Source of the DNA: Tubiluchus corallicola
Lineage: Eukaryota; Priapulida; Priapulimorpha; Priapulimorphida; Tubiluchidae
Direction: 5' to 3'
Assembly: GCA_030141605.1 (NCBI GenBank)
Contig: JAQGDQ010000221.1
Coordinates: 305,102 to 369,101 of the forward strand
DNA: 64,000 nt
Under the pieces are notes generated by a model. The model was not told the origin of the DNA. It saw only the letters and a list, made by a program, of their open reading frames with translations, and made no database searches. The translations under genes were made by a program, and so were the position numbers. Positions within the stretch are counted from its first letter, which is position 1. Every line of letters begins with the position of its first letter. Shown here piece by piece: positions 46,957 through 58,205 of the stretch.

Positions 46957-49900
46957 TACCAGAGCTACTCTACAGTAGCTTTATCAGAGTTTTTGTTACT
47001 GTGTTTACATGATAGTGAAAACTTTTGGTGAACCAGTAATTAGAGTTAGTCATTTTCTTGCAGTTTTACGTCCGGCTCTCTATTAAACAGCAATAGTAGT
47101 GGGACGTCGGTTTCATTTTCATAAGCAATTAGTCAGACATGAAATCGATTCAATAATCTATTATAGTCAGTTTTCAGGCATAGAAAATTAATAATTTTCA
47201 AAATTTTAACAAATTGTTAGTGTAAACACTTCTACATAAGATGCAAACAGTGTTGATGATGTCAAATTCTTTATTTGGATCCAAGTAGAAACCATAGTAC
47301 AGCTACACTAATATCTACACTTTTTGTGCACAATGTTTACCTGGTGATCATATATAATCGTGTCCGCCAGAACACGTATAATCATGGAGCCGCCAGAACA
47401 GAAAATGTCATTTTCCATTGTTTTACAACAAAACAAAACCACGTGCTCGTGCTTATCAGAAACCTTTGCGTCTGAGCAAATGCTGCCAGGGGGATAAGGT
47501 ACTCTCTGGAGGGTAGTGCCATATTGCTTGATTTTACTGCAATGATGACTGTGTTTATTCTACGATTCTTGTGGTTTTTGTAAAAAGTACTTGCATTCCG
47601 CATTGGTAGTGATCGAAAATAAAAGTCCAATCGATTATAATCGATTAATTGGTTCCCCCACAAACCAGCGAACAAACAACCAATCATTATGATTGATGTC
47701 TTTGATTTCAACGTTGTCATAGTGAAAAGGCCAGTGTTTGTGAATGTTTTTGGGTGGTAAAATGCCTTCTCTGAGGAGCTATCCACTGCTTAGTTTGGAA
47801 TTCTTGGATTATATGGTGACCAGATGCTAATGGTTGTAGGGCATTAATCAGTGTTGCTGATAGTTTCTTGAAACAAACCCCAGCCATACATTTCGTAGAG
47901 CTGTAGCATTCGATTATCGGACAAAATTTTTAATCAGAGATTGTATGTGTTTTCTTGTATGTGATGTTTCTTGACTGGTATAACAGTCTTTGTCAATGTC
48001 AAATACAGTTGGAATTTGTTGTTTTTATTCTGCTATGAAAAAATTTCTAGTTTTTATGTAAACACATAAACATCTTAGTAAACGTTTCTAAATTTCTTTT
48101 AGACCAGCCTAGCCCCAGTGGACCAGTGCCAGGAATGGCGGTGAGGCAGATGCCAATACGACATATACCACAGTACAAGCGGTTGCTAGATCGTGACCAT
48201 GACCGCGAAGCCGCTAAAATAGAAAAATTCAAGGCCTTGCTCAGTGCACCCACTGTAAAATTGGGTAACTTGTAATATTTTCATGTGTAGAAAAAATTGT
48301 ACTCCCGTACCTTTTTCTACATTTCCGTCTAGTATTATTAAGATTCAGTGGCAGTGAAAAAACCTGAAATCATTTTATTCGCAAGTAAAAACAACCAGGC
48401 ATGTATTTCGACTAACTGTGCTGTTATCCTAGCTATAAACATTCCGTTATTACATTCTCAGGACTTGAACACACAAATGACTACAGTTAGTGTTTTGTCA
48501 CCCATGACAATTGGCTGCGATATGTAAATTAGTAGCAGACCCTGTCTTCATTTCTTCCATAAATGACAGACAGGTAAAATGCTGTATCTAACACTGAAGT
48601 TTAAATTCTAATTTTTACTTAGTGCTAAGTGCTAAAAAATCTAAATTCTGTATACTGAAAGTTTCATGTAAATATGAGAGTGAGTTTTTTGAAATGCATG
48701 TGAAAATTCGGTGATCTTGTCCCTTAATGATATGACATTAGAATGAAACAAGTTTTTACTGTAAATTCGTATTACTTTCTTCTTGTTTGTTTAGAAGAAC
48801 TAAGAGAGTTGAGTTGGTCAGGAATTCCCCAACATGTACGACCTACAACGTGGCGACTGCTGTCGGTAAGTTGCTACACTCGTGCAGAGCAAATTGGTTA
48901 ATAATTTAACTTTGATTTTGCAGTTTGTGGACTGTGAAACCAAGTTTAGTTGGCTAAAACTTCCATTAACTTTTTGTGGCATTTGTAGGTTACCATTGCA
49001 TTTGTAATGATCATTATTAAATACAGCAATCTTGCAAACGATAGATTATCGAGAAAAGTCTATAGACGAGTTACTAAATCAAGAAAGGTGGCTTTGCCAT
49101 ATTCAGATTAATATATATCATTCTGCTCATCAACGCTAATCCTAAAGAATTTTAAGAATTTTGCTTTCAACTCTTTTCTTCATGCCTAAACATACATGTT
49201 TATCCACTTTTGCTAGCTACAAGTGAAAAATTAAGTTTTTCTTTCTTCCTTTGGCTCTAGGTCCTAATCATAATACTAATTTTAAATACGTAAAGGTTAA
49301 ATTATTATTTAAAGATAGTCATGTGTGTCTCTTCTTTCCCATTATTGAACATTATTTTATTATAAACTAACACATTCGTATAATAATTCAATTTTCATTC
49401 ATCTTAAATGCAAAATCTGATAATTTTTAATTACCTGGTACATGCGCATTAATTAATTAATTATATTAGTAACAATTCTGAGAGGGTGGCTGACCTCGAT
49501 AACTTAAAGTTCTTTCGCCACCTTTTCACCACTAATCAATAATTACTTTTGCACTTTGTAATATTAGTGTACGTTGTACAAATTTATAAATCACTTAGTT
49601 ACGTATTTTGGTATTTTAGAAATGGTGATAAACTAATAAACTTATTTACGTAATTACTTACTTACTTCCCAAACGAGATAAATAGAAGCCATGTGGCAGA
49701 AGAACCAAACAGTTTCAGTTTGCCTGAGAGCCACCCATTCTATTCTCACTAACCAGGCTCTTCGATGCTTAAATGTTTCTTAGCTAAGTTCAAGCATTGA
49801 CCACCCAGTTGTTCCACAGCTCTGTCTCTTTTAGCATTTGATTCATTTAAGTTTTGGAAAAATGTCATGTTTTTGAAAGGGAGTACTTGTAGTGGACTAC

Positions 49901-52900
49901 TGCACATAAGAATTTTTAGTCTTTTAATTAAGGAATTAATTTTTTTTCTAATTGTCATTATTACACTTGCACAAAGTAAAAAGGTCAAATGTTTTTAGGG
50001 ATATTTGCCAGCTAATGTTGAACGTAGGAAACCCACACTGGAGCGGAAACGGGCGGAGTACTTTGGCTTCGTCCAGCAATACTACCATACAAGACACGAT
50101 GATATTCATCAGGACACGTACCGCCAGATACATATTGACATACCTCGTATGAACCCTCTCATTTCACTTTTCCAGCAGGAGATGGTGCAAGAGGTACAAG
50201 CTGCTTTTGTTTGCATTTTCTAAGATGGCTGAAATCTTATAAGATGGGTGAAGTTTTGCACAGAAATCCTACATAATACTTCCTCTCGATTTAGAATGCC
50301 TGGGCATTGTTGACATAAATCTACCAACAGCACCTTTATTTTGAATTTCCCTTCTGGTGCTGAACTTTGAAATAAAAGATAAAAAACTTAGCAGTGTAAG
50401 TGCTCTGAGGATGATGCCAAACCGCATCAAAACTTAAGCGTCAAATAGGTACCAGTATCCCTGCTAATCAACTGTATATGGTCTTTCGCCACCCCGTCTC
50501 ACTACAGTTTTAGTAAATTTATGCACAGGATATTGTATTATATTATAAATGTGTGATAGGAAACACATAACTTAAATCCTAATCTTAATGTTATTATCAA
50601 CAGTAGGCACTGTCGTCATTGCATTATTGTGACTCAAGTTCCCCAAGAAGAAAAAGTTGATATTAAACGCAATTTTAACATTAAATATTTTACTTCTATG
50701 CATTTTGTCTAGTTATTACTCGAAAATTTGAAAGCAAACCATGTCGCTGCAGGTGCATTTTAATTGTTAAACATTTCGTCATCATCATAGAATAAAATCT
50801 AGTGCATTGTATACTACTACTGAGTATTTATTTATTTAGAAATTAGGCAAAGTATTGTAAATGCTTTTATTCTATGAAGTCAATTTTTGTGATGTTGACA
50901 TCCACGTTTAACTTAATCGAATCAAGAAAGGAAGCAGTTTCTTCAGGGCATGTCAATGATGTCATTTATAAAAACCAGCCATTGTCAGAAATAAGGCTCA
51001 GGGTGCAGTAATTCAAATATTTTGTCACATCCGAAGAGCAGTTGTTATTATGTTGGACTGGCACAAATTTTGGCTGAGTGCAATCTCGGTCGTTTTGAAT
51101 AGGTTTTCTGAAATAGAAAATATTTAAAAAACACTTATAATTTGAACACTGCTATCAACTTCAGTAGTAGTAATAGCAGATGTTATTCAGCTTACACACT
51201 TGTTATGTATCGAAATGTAGTAAATAACTAATTCTCTTTTTAAAATTTCAGATATTTATGAGAATACTGTACATTTGGGCAATTCGTCATCCAGCGAGTG
51301 GCTACGTGCAGGGCATAAACGACCTGGTGACACCCTTTTTTGTTGTCTTTCTTAGCGAAGTTGTTGACGAAAGTGAGTGTGTCTAAGTTCAGTAGTTGTT
51401 TTATGATATGTTTACCCTACCATTTAATTACATATGTTTTGCATGAATAGGTATCTTAGCTGGCATCTGGAATGCATATGCGTTATGGGGGTGTGGAGTA
51501 GAGAAAATCATCTTATATTGTTTTCAATGCACCTGTTTATCAGACCTGCGTTATGTGTTATTTTTTTCTACAGCTACAGTAGTACCTCTGTTTTCGACCA
51601 TAATTCGTTCCTAAAAAGTGTTTGAAAACCGATTCGGTTGAAAACCAAATCATTTATTTCCATAAGAAATAATAATGTAGAAGCAAATAGATGGACTATA
51701 TCTCAAGCACCAAATGAACTGTAAAGTATTACTAAAACGAAATATATAGATGCAAAAATGTTTATTCAAACAGTAGATACGATCGTGGTCGTGGATTGTT
51801 ATAAGAGGTTTGTTTCTGTTTCCTTCTAGGAAGATTTTCTTCCTTGTCACACTAGTAAATTTCCTCCATTATAGGCTAACAAAGAGTTTTACATGATTGG
51901 AAAAACGCATCGCTTCTGTTATTTTCTAGATGTGAATGTAGAAAACTTTGACGTTACGCAGTTGCCAGAGGACGTAATACAGAGCATTGAAGCTGACAGC
52001 TTCTGGTGCACATCTAAACTCCTAGACGGCATTCAAGACAACTACACATTTGCTCAACCTGGAATCCAGATCAAAGTTAATGCACTCAAAGAACTAGTCA
52101 AACGTATTAATGGTAAGACATTCTTAACTTTCTTATCTCCCTCCATTGTTCTTTCCTTATAACTTGGAGGCTGTGCTCCAGCAGGGTTGTCATAAACAGA
52201 CACATTTGAGTATAGTTTATTATCCTTTTTTGTTGATTTAGCTCATAATTTAGAAACTAGGCTGTTAAAAACAAATAGTCATGTCTTACTGAATTGCTCC
52301 ACTAGGTTGAATTACGCGACGAGTGATTAGTTTAAAATAATAACAATTTTCGTAGACTTTATTGAAGATGTTAGCACTTTGTATCTGTAATTTGCCACTT
52401 ATTACGGCAAATCAATAATTTGTCAGACGATTTAAGATCTATCTAACAGGTGGCAGCACAGTACCATTTTATAGCGCACATTATGCAGAAATCGGCGCTC
52501 TAAATAGCCACTAGCTTTTTTGGAATGAGGAAACAAAAGAAATGTAATGATAATATTTTGCTAAGTGCTAAAAAACAATTTCACAAATGACAGCGCAGTT
52601 TTTATACTGTTAACAAATAACTTGGGCTATCAGGGCCACCTTAACAGCATTATAGGCCCCTGGAAAAAGAATTGTGCTGGGGCCCCTATCAGCATAACCA
52701 CTCACAGGAATAAAAATGTAAATGGTCGATAAAATTAAACATATATTTATTGTATTGTACGTTTGACAAAATTAGTGTTTAAACATTACGTAACATATTG
52801 AGCAAAGATTAATCAACACAAACATTTTAACAATATAACATGAGCCTTGAATAACACAAAAATTTCGACATATGAATGATACTCAATTTAAACCATACAA

Positions 52901-55666
52901 TTGGAGATTGTTGCACAATAACAAATGTTTATAGTTTAGCATAGTATGGTATTTATTTATTTATTGATAGCAAGTCACATACATAGATCGGCATAGGGCA
53001 CCTATGCTCATGTGGCCCCCATGCGACTGCCCAGTGTTCGATTGCATTAAGATGGCCCTGTTGGCTAATGATTAATGTAGTGTCAGAAACCACAGCCCAG
53101 TGACTAAGACTGTTCTATCTTAATACAGTACAGTTCTGTACATCTAAGTGTGCAATTTTTCTTAGTGAATGTTAATAAAATAAAGCCTATAAGTTTTCAT
53201 CTAGTTGTCTTCAAATAATTGTTAACTGCAGCTTACCCGTCAGATACCCATCTATTTATGGAACAGTTTTGCATTGCTTAACTTTGGTTTGTCTATCGCT
53301 GCTAATCCTCCCACCAAAGTGACTGATAGTGTTCCTTTTTCTTGCAGCTCCGCTCCACGACCATTTAGCCAAGCAGCAGGTAGAGTATCTCCAGTTTGCC
53401 TTCCGGTGGATGAATAACCTGCTAATGCGAGAGATTCCACTTAGGTGCACAATCCGCTTATGGGATACTTACCAGGTATGGCACCCGATGGTATAATCGG
53501 GTCGTGTAGTTGTTCATATCTCCGCGATACAGCATCTATTTTTGCCATTGTGTGTAAAAGAAACAGGCAGGTTACCACTTACCAGTCTAAGTTAGTCTGA
53601 TGTTTAACTTTTTAAGAATAATAATATTAGTTTACTGGGTAGTAAATTCTTCAATGTAAGTCATTCTTCAAAAACAATATTTACCCTGAAATTATTTTTG
53701 ATCGTTGGTTATTCTCTGTCTGACACTTAATGTAGCTTTTCTTTAATTTGTTTTTTTTTTTCATAAAGGCCTAGTGAGATTATGAAATTTTCATTTTTGG
53801 GGTTCATGTCTGGTTAAGTTATTGTACTTAATTAATTTTGCAAATTAGCTACAAGTAGCTAGACTTTAATGTCTGCTTGTATCTCTGTTTAGTCAGAACA
53901 AGATGGCTTTGCTAGTTTCCACTTGTACGTCTGCGCCGCCCTTTTACTCGAATTCTCCAAGGAGCTGCTCAAAGAGAAGGACTTTCAGGTATCTTCTTTG
54001 TTCTTTTTTGCACTCTGCAGTAAGACACCAACACGAAAATAATTACTCATAGAGTCCTCAGAAACATTTATTCTTGTATATAAAATAAAAATAATAAATC
54101 TGACTGCTTACAAACCACAGTTGTCGTATTCACCCGACTCTGTTGTGCTTTGGCCCGAAGAAATTTACATCATTAGTGCTGATAATAATCATGAGGGAAG
54201 AACATGCAACTGTCCGCTATTACGAAAGTTTTCTGCTGCTAAAATCACAAAGCCTGGACTAAATGTGTTGAATATGTCAAAAATGTCATGTTCAAAAGTA
54301 TACTGCAAATAACCTATCTTGCTCATGGGGGGGGGGGGGGCAAGAGTTGACTGATCTCAATTGATTTCCTTTTGTGAATCTCCAGAAAAATGGGTAGTGG
54401 ATGCTATATTTGTTAAAACATGTTTCTGCTGTACTAAGTTGAAACACAACACAACGGATCAATATAGCTGACATCTTATAATTATTTGCAACATTTGTGT
54501 AATGACTTTGTGAAGCCTAAACTTTCACTGTTTTTTATGCATTTACGTAATTTATGCATGTGTAAATGACATTTACTGTTGCGTTAAGCAGAGTAGATTG
54601 ATATCTGTCAACTACATGATCCCTGCAGGAATTGCTGGTGCTGGATAAGGGAAGGCAGTAACTGATTTGTTTGCTTTTCTAGCCTGCCTGTTTATTCAAC
54701 TTCCGTTACGTAAAACTGTTATGCAAACAATTTGCTAGTTTCATCGGTTCACATTTTAACTGATTTTTATTGAAATTATTCGCTAGTTGTTTGTAAAAAA
54801 TTTAGATTTCTTAAGAATTTATTATGCTATTTGACTAAAATGTCAAAATAAATGAAAGATGTTGGCTTTATAACTGTTGCTCTTGTTAACTCGCTTAGCT
54901 CAGGTCATGATTTCAAAAATTTTCAGAAAACTTTTGTGAAGTTTTCCTAGTTTTGATTGTGTAAATCGTGAATTGAATACTTACTTGTCTGAAATGTTGT
55001 ATGTTTCTCAGAGATTTTTTAGCTTCATAACGCAAGTTTTCTGATATTTTAATCTAAATTGAAAAACTCATTGGTTTTAACGTTGTTGTTATTTTCTTCA
55101 TGTATTTTGTACCCACATTAGACATTTATAAGTTTATGTAAATTTATTATCTCAGTGGTATGTGATATTAGAGTTGTAACAATTGTAGAGTGTGATAGAG
55201 CATATATATTGTGTGCGTGCATGCATGCATGCGTGCGTGCGTGGATAGATCGCTATAGCAAAATAAACTTAAACTTAATTTAAATTTCTAAAACTAATGA
55301 AAATCTAAATATCGCTTTTAGTGGTCATGAGTAGCTGAGAAATGTCTTTATTACATACACAAGTGGTTTAAAACTAATCTTATTGTAAATAAATAAGTAT
55401 ATTCAGTTTGATTCTATAACCACACAAACTTATGACATAAGTTTAGCAGTGAAAAACACAAGCTAGAGACTGGGAAAGACAACATAGTCTCTCATTTTTG
55501 AAAAAAAATTATACATTTTCAGGGCATAATGCTGATGCTGCAGAATCTTCCTACAGCACATTGGGGCAACGAAGAGGTTAGTCAGTTACTGGCGCAGGCC
55601 TATCAACTCAAGTACATGTTCGCTGATGCACCGAATCACATCTACCAGAAGCAGACAGCACGGTAA
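44479..55666 (+). CDS. TBC1D22: TBC1 domain family member 22 (Rab GTPase-activating protein), complete, 11 coding exons
   Basis: 504 residues (human TBC1D22B 505, TBC1D22A 517). TBC proteins speed GTP hydrolysis by Rab GTPases; the vertebrate members are linked to the Golgi. Exons: 44479-44534, 46039-46089, 46489-46796, 48103-48264, 48795-48865, 49999-50193, 51252-51372, 51930-52112, 53348-53475, 53893-53988, 55523-55666; all GT-AG and in phase. The N-terminus has the family motifs KKPFWKK, GSIKPVYGAQHPP and FENKTEDAWDAGDDD. A low-complexity acidic linker follows, then the TBC domain from about 199 (LSWSGIPQHVRPTTWRLL). The catalytic Arg finger is R266 in IHIDIPR and the Gln finger Q301 in YVQG; both are present, so GAP activity is expected. 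DNYTFAQPGIQ, FAFRWMNNLLMRE and LRCTIRLWDTYQ are almost unchanged from vertebrates. A single TBC1D22 here would be pre-duplication to the vertebrate A/B pair. Confidence 0.96.
44930..44968 (-). mobile_element. CR1/L2-type LINE 3' terminal hairpin, copy 2
   Basis: Minus strand GACTAGATGACC, 4-nt loop, GGTC, then CTTTCGCTGCCC. Same segment lengths as the 40.1-kb copy, but the outer stem is GGCAGC/GCTGCC: the innermost pair has changed on both sides. It lies in TBC1D22 intron 1, antisense to that gene; the LINE body would extend upward from 44969. Confidence 0.65.
44969..46038. other. Rest of TBC1D22 intron 1
   Basis: AT-rich. It may contain the diverged body of the antisense LINE whose hairpin ends at 44930. 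No exon is seen before 46039. Confidence 0.4.
46039..46089 (+). CDS. TBC1D22: TBC1D22 exon 2
   Basis: A 51-nt micro-exon encoding IKPVYGAQHPPMKEPV, the most conserved N-terminal block of the family. Acceptor ATTTTTAG, donor GTATGT. Confidence 0.92.
46246..46443. repeat. TAAGG pentanucleotide array in TBC1D22 intron 2
   Basis: About 200 bp of (taagg)n with taaga and aaaga variants, 50-250 nt upstream of the exon 3 acceptor. The reverse strand is open and gives an LTLPYLTLPYL-type peptide, an artefact. Confidence 0.95.
46489..46796 (+). CDS. TBC1D22: TBC1D22 exon 3
   Basis: Residues about 36-138. RSSFSEFENKTEDAWDAGDD matches the vertebrate FQEFESNTSDAWDAGEDD; the remainder is acidic and low-complexity. 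Acceptor TTCTTTCAG; donor GTTAGT, slightly weak. Confidence 0.9.
46797..48102. other. TBC1D22 intron 3
   Basis: 1.3 kb with an (at)n run at about 46919-46953. A minus-strand frame at 47382-47786 (134 codons) has no recognisable domain and no flanking gene structure. Confidence 0.45.
48103..48264 (+). CDS. TBC1D22: TBC1D22 exon 4
   Basis: Residues about 139-192. Pro/Gly-rich start, then DREAAKIEKFKALLSAPTV, as in the family helix before the TBC domain. Confidence 0.9.
48795..48865 (+). CDS. TBC1D22: TBC1D22 exon 5
   Basis: ELRELSWSGIPQHVRP and TTWRLLS: the start of the TBC domain. Confidence 0.93.
49999..50193 (+). CDS. TBC1D22: TBC1D22 exon 6
   Basis: Residues 217-281, GYLPANVERR to the Arg-finger motif QIHIDIPRM (R266). 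Phase 0-0. Confidence 0.95.
51252..51372 (+). CDS. TBC1D22: TBC1D22 exon 7
   Basis: Residues 282-321, IWAIRHPASGYVQGINDLV with the Gln finger (Q301). Acceptor AAATTTCAG, donor GTGAGT. Confidence 0.95.
51578..51690. mobile_element. Fragment of a Tc1/mariner-type MITE
   Basis: The string gtacctctgttttcgacc followed by attcgttcct, repeated ttgaaaaccgattcgg motifs and atttatttccataag resembles a widespread family whose ends read as tacctcggtttncga. No right terminus is found, so it is truncated. Confidence 0.4.
51930..52112 (+). CDS. TBC1D22: TBC1D22 exon 8
   Basis: Residues 322-382, IEADSFWCTSKLLDGIQDN followed by YTFAQPGIQIKV. Acceptor ATTTTCTAG, donor GTAAGA. Confidence 0.95.
52631..53060. 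mobile_element. hAT-like MITE with imperfect 8-bp target duplication
   Basis: Left terminus CAGGGCCACCTTAACAGC and reversed right terminus CAGGGCCATCTTAATGC are inverted repeats. Flanks tgggctat (52623-52630) and ttggctaa (53061-53068) agree at 6 of 8 positions. 430 bp, in TBC1D22 intron 8, non-coding. Confidence 0.72.
53348..53475 (+). CDS. TBC1D22: TBC1D22 exon 9
   Basis: Residues 383-425, YLQFAFRWMNNLLMRE and LRCTIRLWDTYQ. Acceptor TTCTTGCAG, donor GTATGG. Confidence 0.95.
53476..55522. other. TBC1D22 introns 9 and 10
   Basis: 0.42 and 1.53 kb. The second has a 13-G run (about 54328-54340) and a tgca/tgcg microsatellite (about 55213-55243). Confidence 0.45.
53893..53988 (+). CDS. TBC1D22: TBC1D22 exon 10
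   Basis: Residues 426-457, FASFHLYVCAALLLEFSKE to KDFQ. Phase 0-0. Confidence 0.94.
55523..55666 (+). CDS. TBC1D22: TBC1D22 exon 11 with stop
   Basis: Residues 458-504, LQNLPTAHWGNEEVSQLL and FADAPNHIYQK; stop TAA at 55664-55666. Confidence 0.94.
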   Translation, partial: GIMLMLQNLPTAHWGNEEVSQLLAQAYQLKYMFADAPNHIYQKQTAR

Positions 55667-56024
55667 TAACGGCTCTTGGGGCTGGACTAAACTAAGCTTA
55701 GTGTAATTATTGCAAATGTGCTATACTCAAGTGGGCTATTTTCTAACGTAAATTGTTTTTACAATAACTGTAGTTAATGTCGTTGTACTTTGTCTGTGTT
55801 GGAATGCTATGGTCAGCATTTGAATAAGTCACTAATATGTGAAAAATCTTTAACTGCAAATGTATCCTGTTATTACATGTAAATACTTAATATGCTAAAA
55901 GCTAAATTTCTGTTTGTGATACAGATCTACATTACATCTACACATTAATCAGTGCAAAATAGTTAACAGTGACGTCATATATTCATTCATCTTGCATTTT
56001 CGTACTTGATATCATAAATTTATA

Positions 56025-56030
56025 AATAAA
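56025..56030 (+). promoter_or_regulatory. Candidate TBC1D22 polyadenylation signal
   Basis: AATAAA about 360 nt after the stop codon, the first canonical hexamer I see in that 3' region. Confidence 0.4.
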
Positions 56031-57840
56031 ACGAAATAGGCATTTTTATGACGCGTAATATATGAGTCTTATGAGTCTACCGCAAATTGATTTAATTCTA
56101 ACTAAATGTCATCTGTGCTATTCAAACGATAAGTTACTTACATTAAATCAGATCTATAATGAGGTATTCTAAATTAATTACATTTGTTTTGCACTCTTAA
56201 TGTCATATCACCTACTCAAATTCCAGTATAGCCATTACTCTTGAATCTGTTGACATCATTTTATTAACTTTTTTTATGGAATTTTACTAGCTAGATTACT
56301 GCATTGCTTAGCAAGCGAATACAGTATTTGTTTTGTTATTTTGTACATAATGTTGAATTTTTTTGTATAAATTTATGCTTAAATATATCTCTGTTTCATA
56401 TGAACTAGGTGATTGTTTAATGTAGTAAATTTGTAATTTTGAAAAAAGTGTGTTAAAGCTTCGGATGTTTGTTAAAATTTGAAAACATAATTTTATGGCA
56501 AGTGCAATGAAATGATAGTGGTAGTTAAATGAGAACGTCAGCAGCTAATGTTATTATTAAGGCAATATTGTTCAAAGACTTACTTCACTCTACAAAATCA
56601 ATTTTCCTGAAAGTAGTAAATGACGGCTTAATTATAATTGAAATAATAGAAGGGACGGAGCAGTTCCATAAGTCTCTAATTGTGCAAGTTGCAACATTAA
56701 ATATGACATCAAAATTATCCTAGTATTTATTAGCTATTAGTTGCCATGTCATTATACTTACAATCGAAAAATTCCTGTTTCAAATCTGGGCACTGTCCGC
56801 ACTTTTTCTCATTTTTAATTTTTTGGCTAGATTGGATTTCAAACACTGAGGAATTGTGGCTTCATTAAAAATTATAAATGTAAGCCTTAACAATATATAT
56901 TCTTGCAATCCAAGGCATGAATAATTGGACATTATTGGTTCAATGATAATTTTCATGAATGACTTCAGCTACATGTTCGTATTACAAACAGTATAGGTGA
57001 GGCCAACAATTTTGCAAAGAAGTCGTAATAATTCATATGTTAAATAAGGTCCTGATGTAAACTAGGTTAGGCCTCTGTACATTTAAACTAACTGGATGAT
57101 TAGCTGTTAACCTTTTAAAAAATAGCATACTCACAGTTTTGTTAAATCTCGATATTTCAAAGTATAAGGTGCGTGTTACATCATTTACATACATTTGCGT
57201 ACTACTAAAAAGTATGTGACTAATTTTTATTTTAGAATTCTAAGTTGGGCATGTATGTAACTAAGTATTAACTATGAGCCTGTTAAGAGTATTAGTGCAG
57301 CAAATAAGAAATGCGTGCCTTATAATTATTGCAATGCTATCGACGTCATTGACACAGATGAAATTTGCAAATTGTTTCTCATTGATGTTGGATTTTTACG
57401 ATAGACAATCTTTTCTGATCTCGATTATTTTGTTTCTTTTCTTTTGAGTTTCCTAAGAAAATTGTCTTGGTTTCTTTTTCGATTGAGTACTAATTATATT
57501 AACTGTCTGTGATGCGCACAATTAGTAAATTAATTTTACAGTTCTGACAATGCGTAGAACTGTATTGAACAAAATTATTTCATTTAGGTTGCAGTTTTAT
57601 AGAAGCAGGGCTTAGAGTGACATCTTTTGATCGGCTTATGAAAAATTGAGTAGAAAATCAGCTCTAAAAATGGTCAAGGACTAATTACGTAGTTTAACAA
57701 ACTTAACTTCTCAATACACTTAATTTCAGCCCTTTTCTGACAGACATAACTTAAATGTAACCCTTGTTTATGTTAAAGGTACATTAGCATTTGTCAGTTT
57801 ACTTACTTTAGTAGATGATGATGCCTACGCCGTAGTGTCC
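56031..57840. other. Intergenic, featureless
   Basis: AT-rich DNA between TBC1D22 and the minisatellite. No gene, repeat or motif recognised. Confidence 0.4.
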
Positions 57841-57844
57841 CAGT

Positions 57845-58205
57845 AGTGGTATATTATGCATGTCGTGGTGGCATCTAAACACCAGTAGGGGGGGGGGGGA
57901 TATTGTGAGCTCCTGCTTATACATGTCGTGGCGGCATCTAAACACCAGTAGTATGGAGTATTGTGAGCTCTTGATTATGCATGTCGAGGCAGCATCTAAA
58001 CACCAGTAGGAGGGAGTATTGTGAGCTCTTGATTATACATGTCGTGGCGGCATCTAAACACCAGTAGGAGGGAGTATTGTGAGCTCTTGATTATGCATGT
58101 CGTGGCGGCATCTAAACACCAGTAGGAGGGAGTATTGTGAGCTCTTGATTATGCATGTTGTGGCGGCATCTAAACACCAGTAGTAGGGAACATTGTGAGC
58201 TCCTG
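57845..58205. repeat. 58-bp minisatellite, six units
   Basis: Units begin at about 57861, 57924, 57982, 58040, 58098 and 58156 (tgtcgtggcggcatctaaac) and each carries gagctc. The first interval is 63 bp because of an expanded G run (about 57889-57899). Confidence 0.93.

Larger units (their letters stand above)
48266..51251. other. TBC1D22 introns 4-6
   Basis: Three introns (0.53, 1.13 and 1.06 kb) of AT-rich DNA around exons 5 and 6; no repeat family recognised. Confidence 0.4.

Noticed and set aside
57845-58205. CRISPR-like regular repeats
   Set aside because: The 58-bp units are contiguous and lack unique spacers, in an animal genome; it is a minisatellite.
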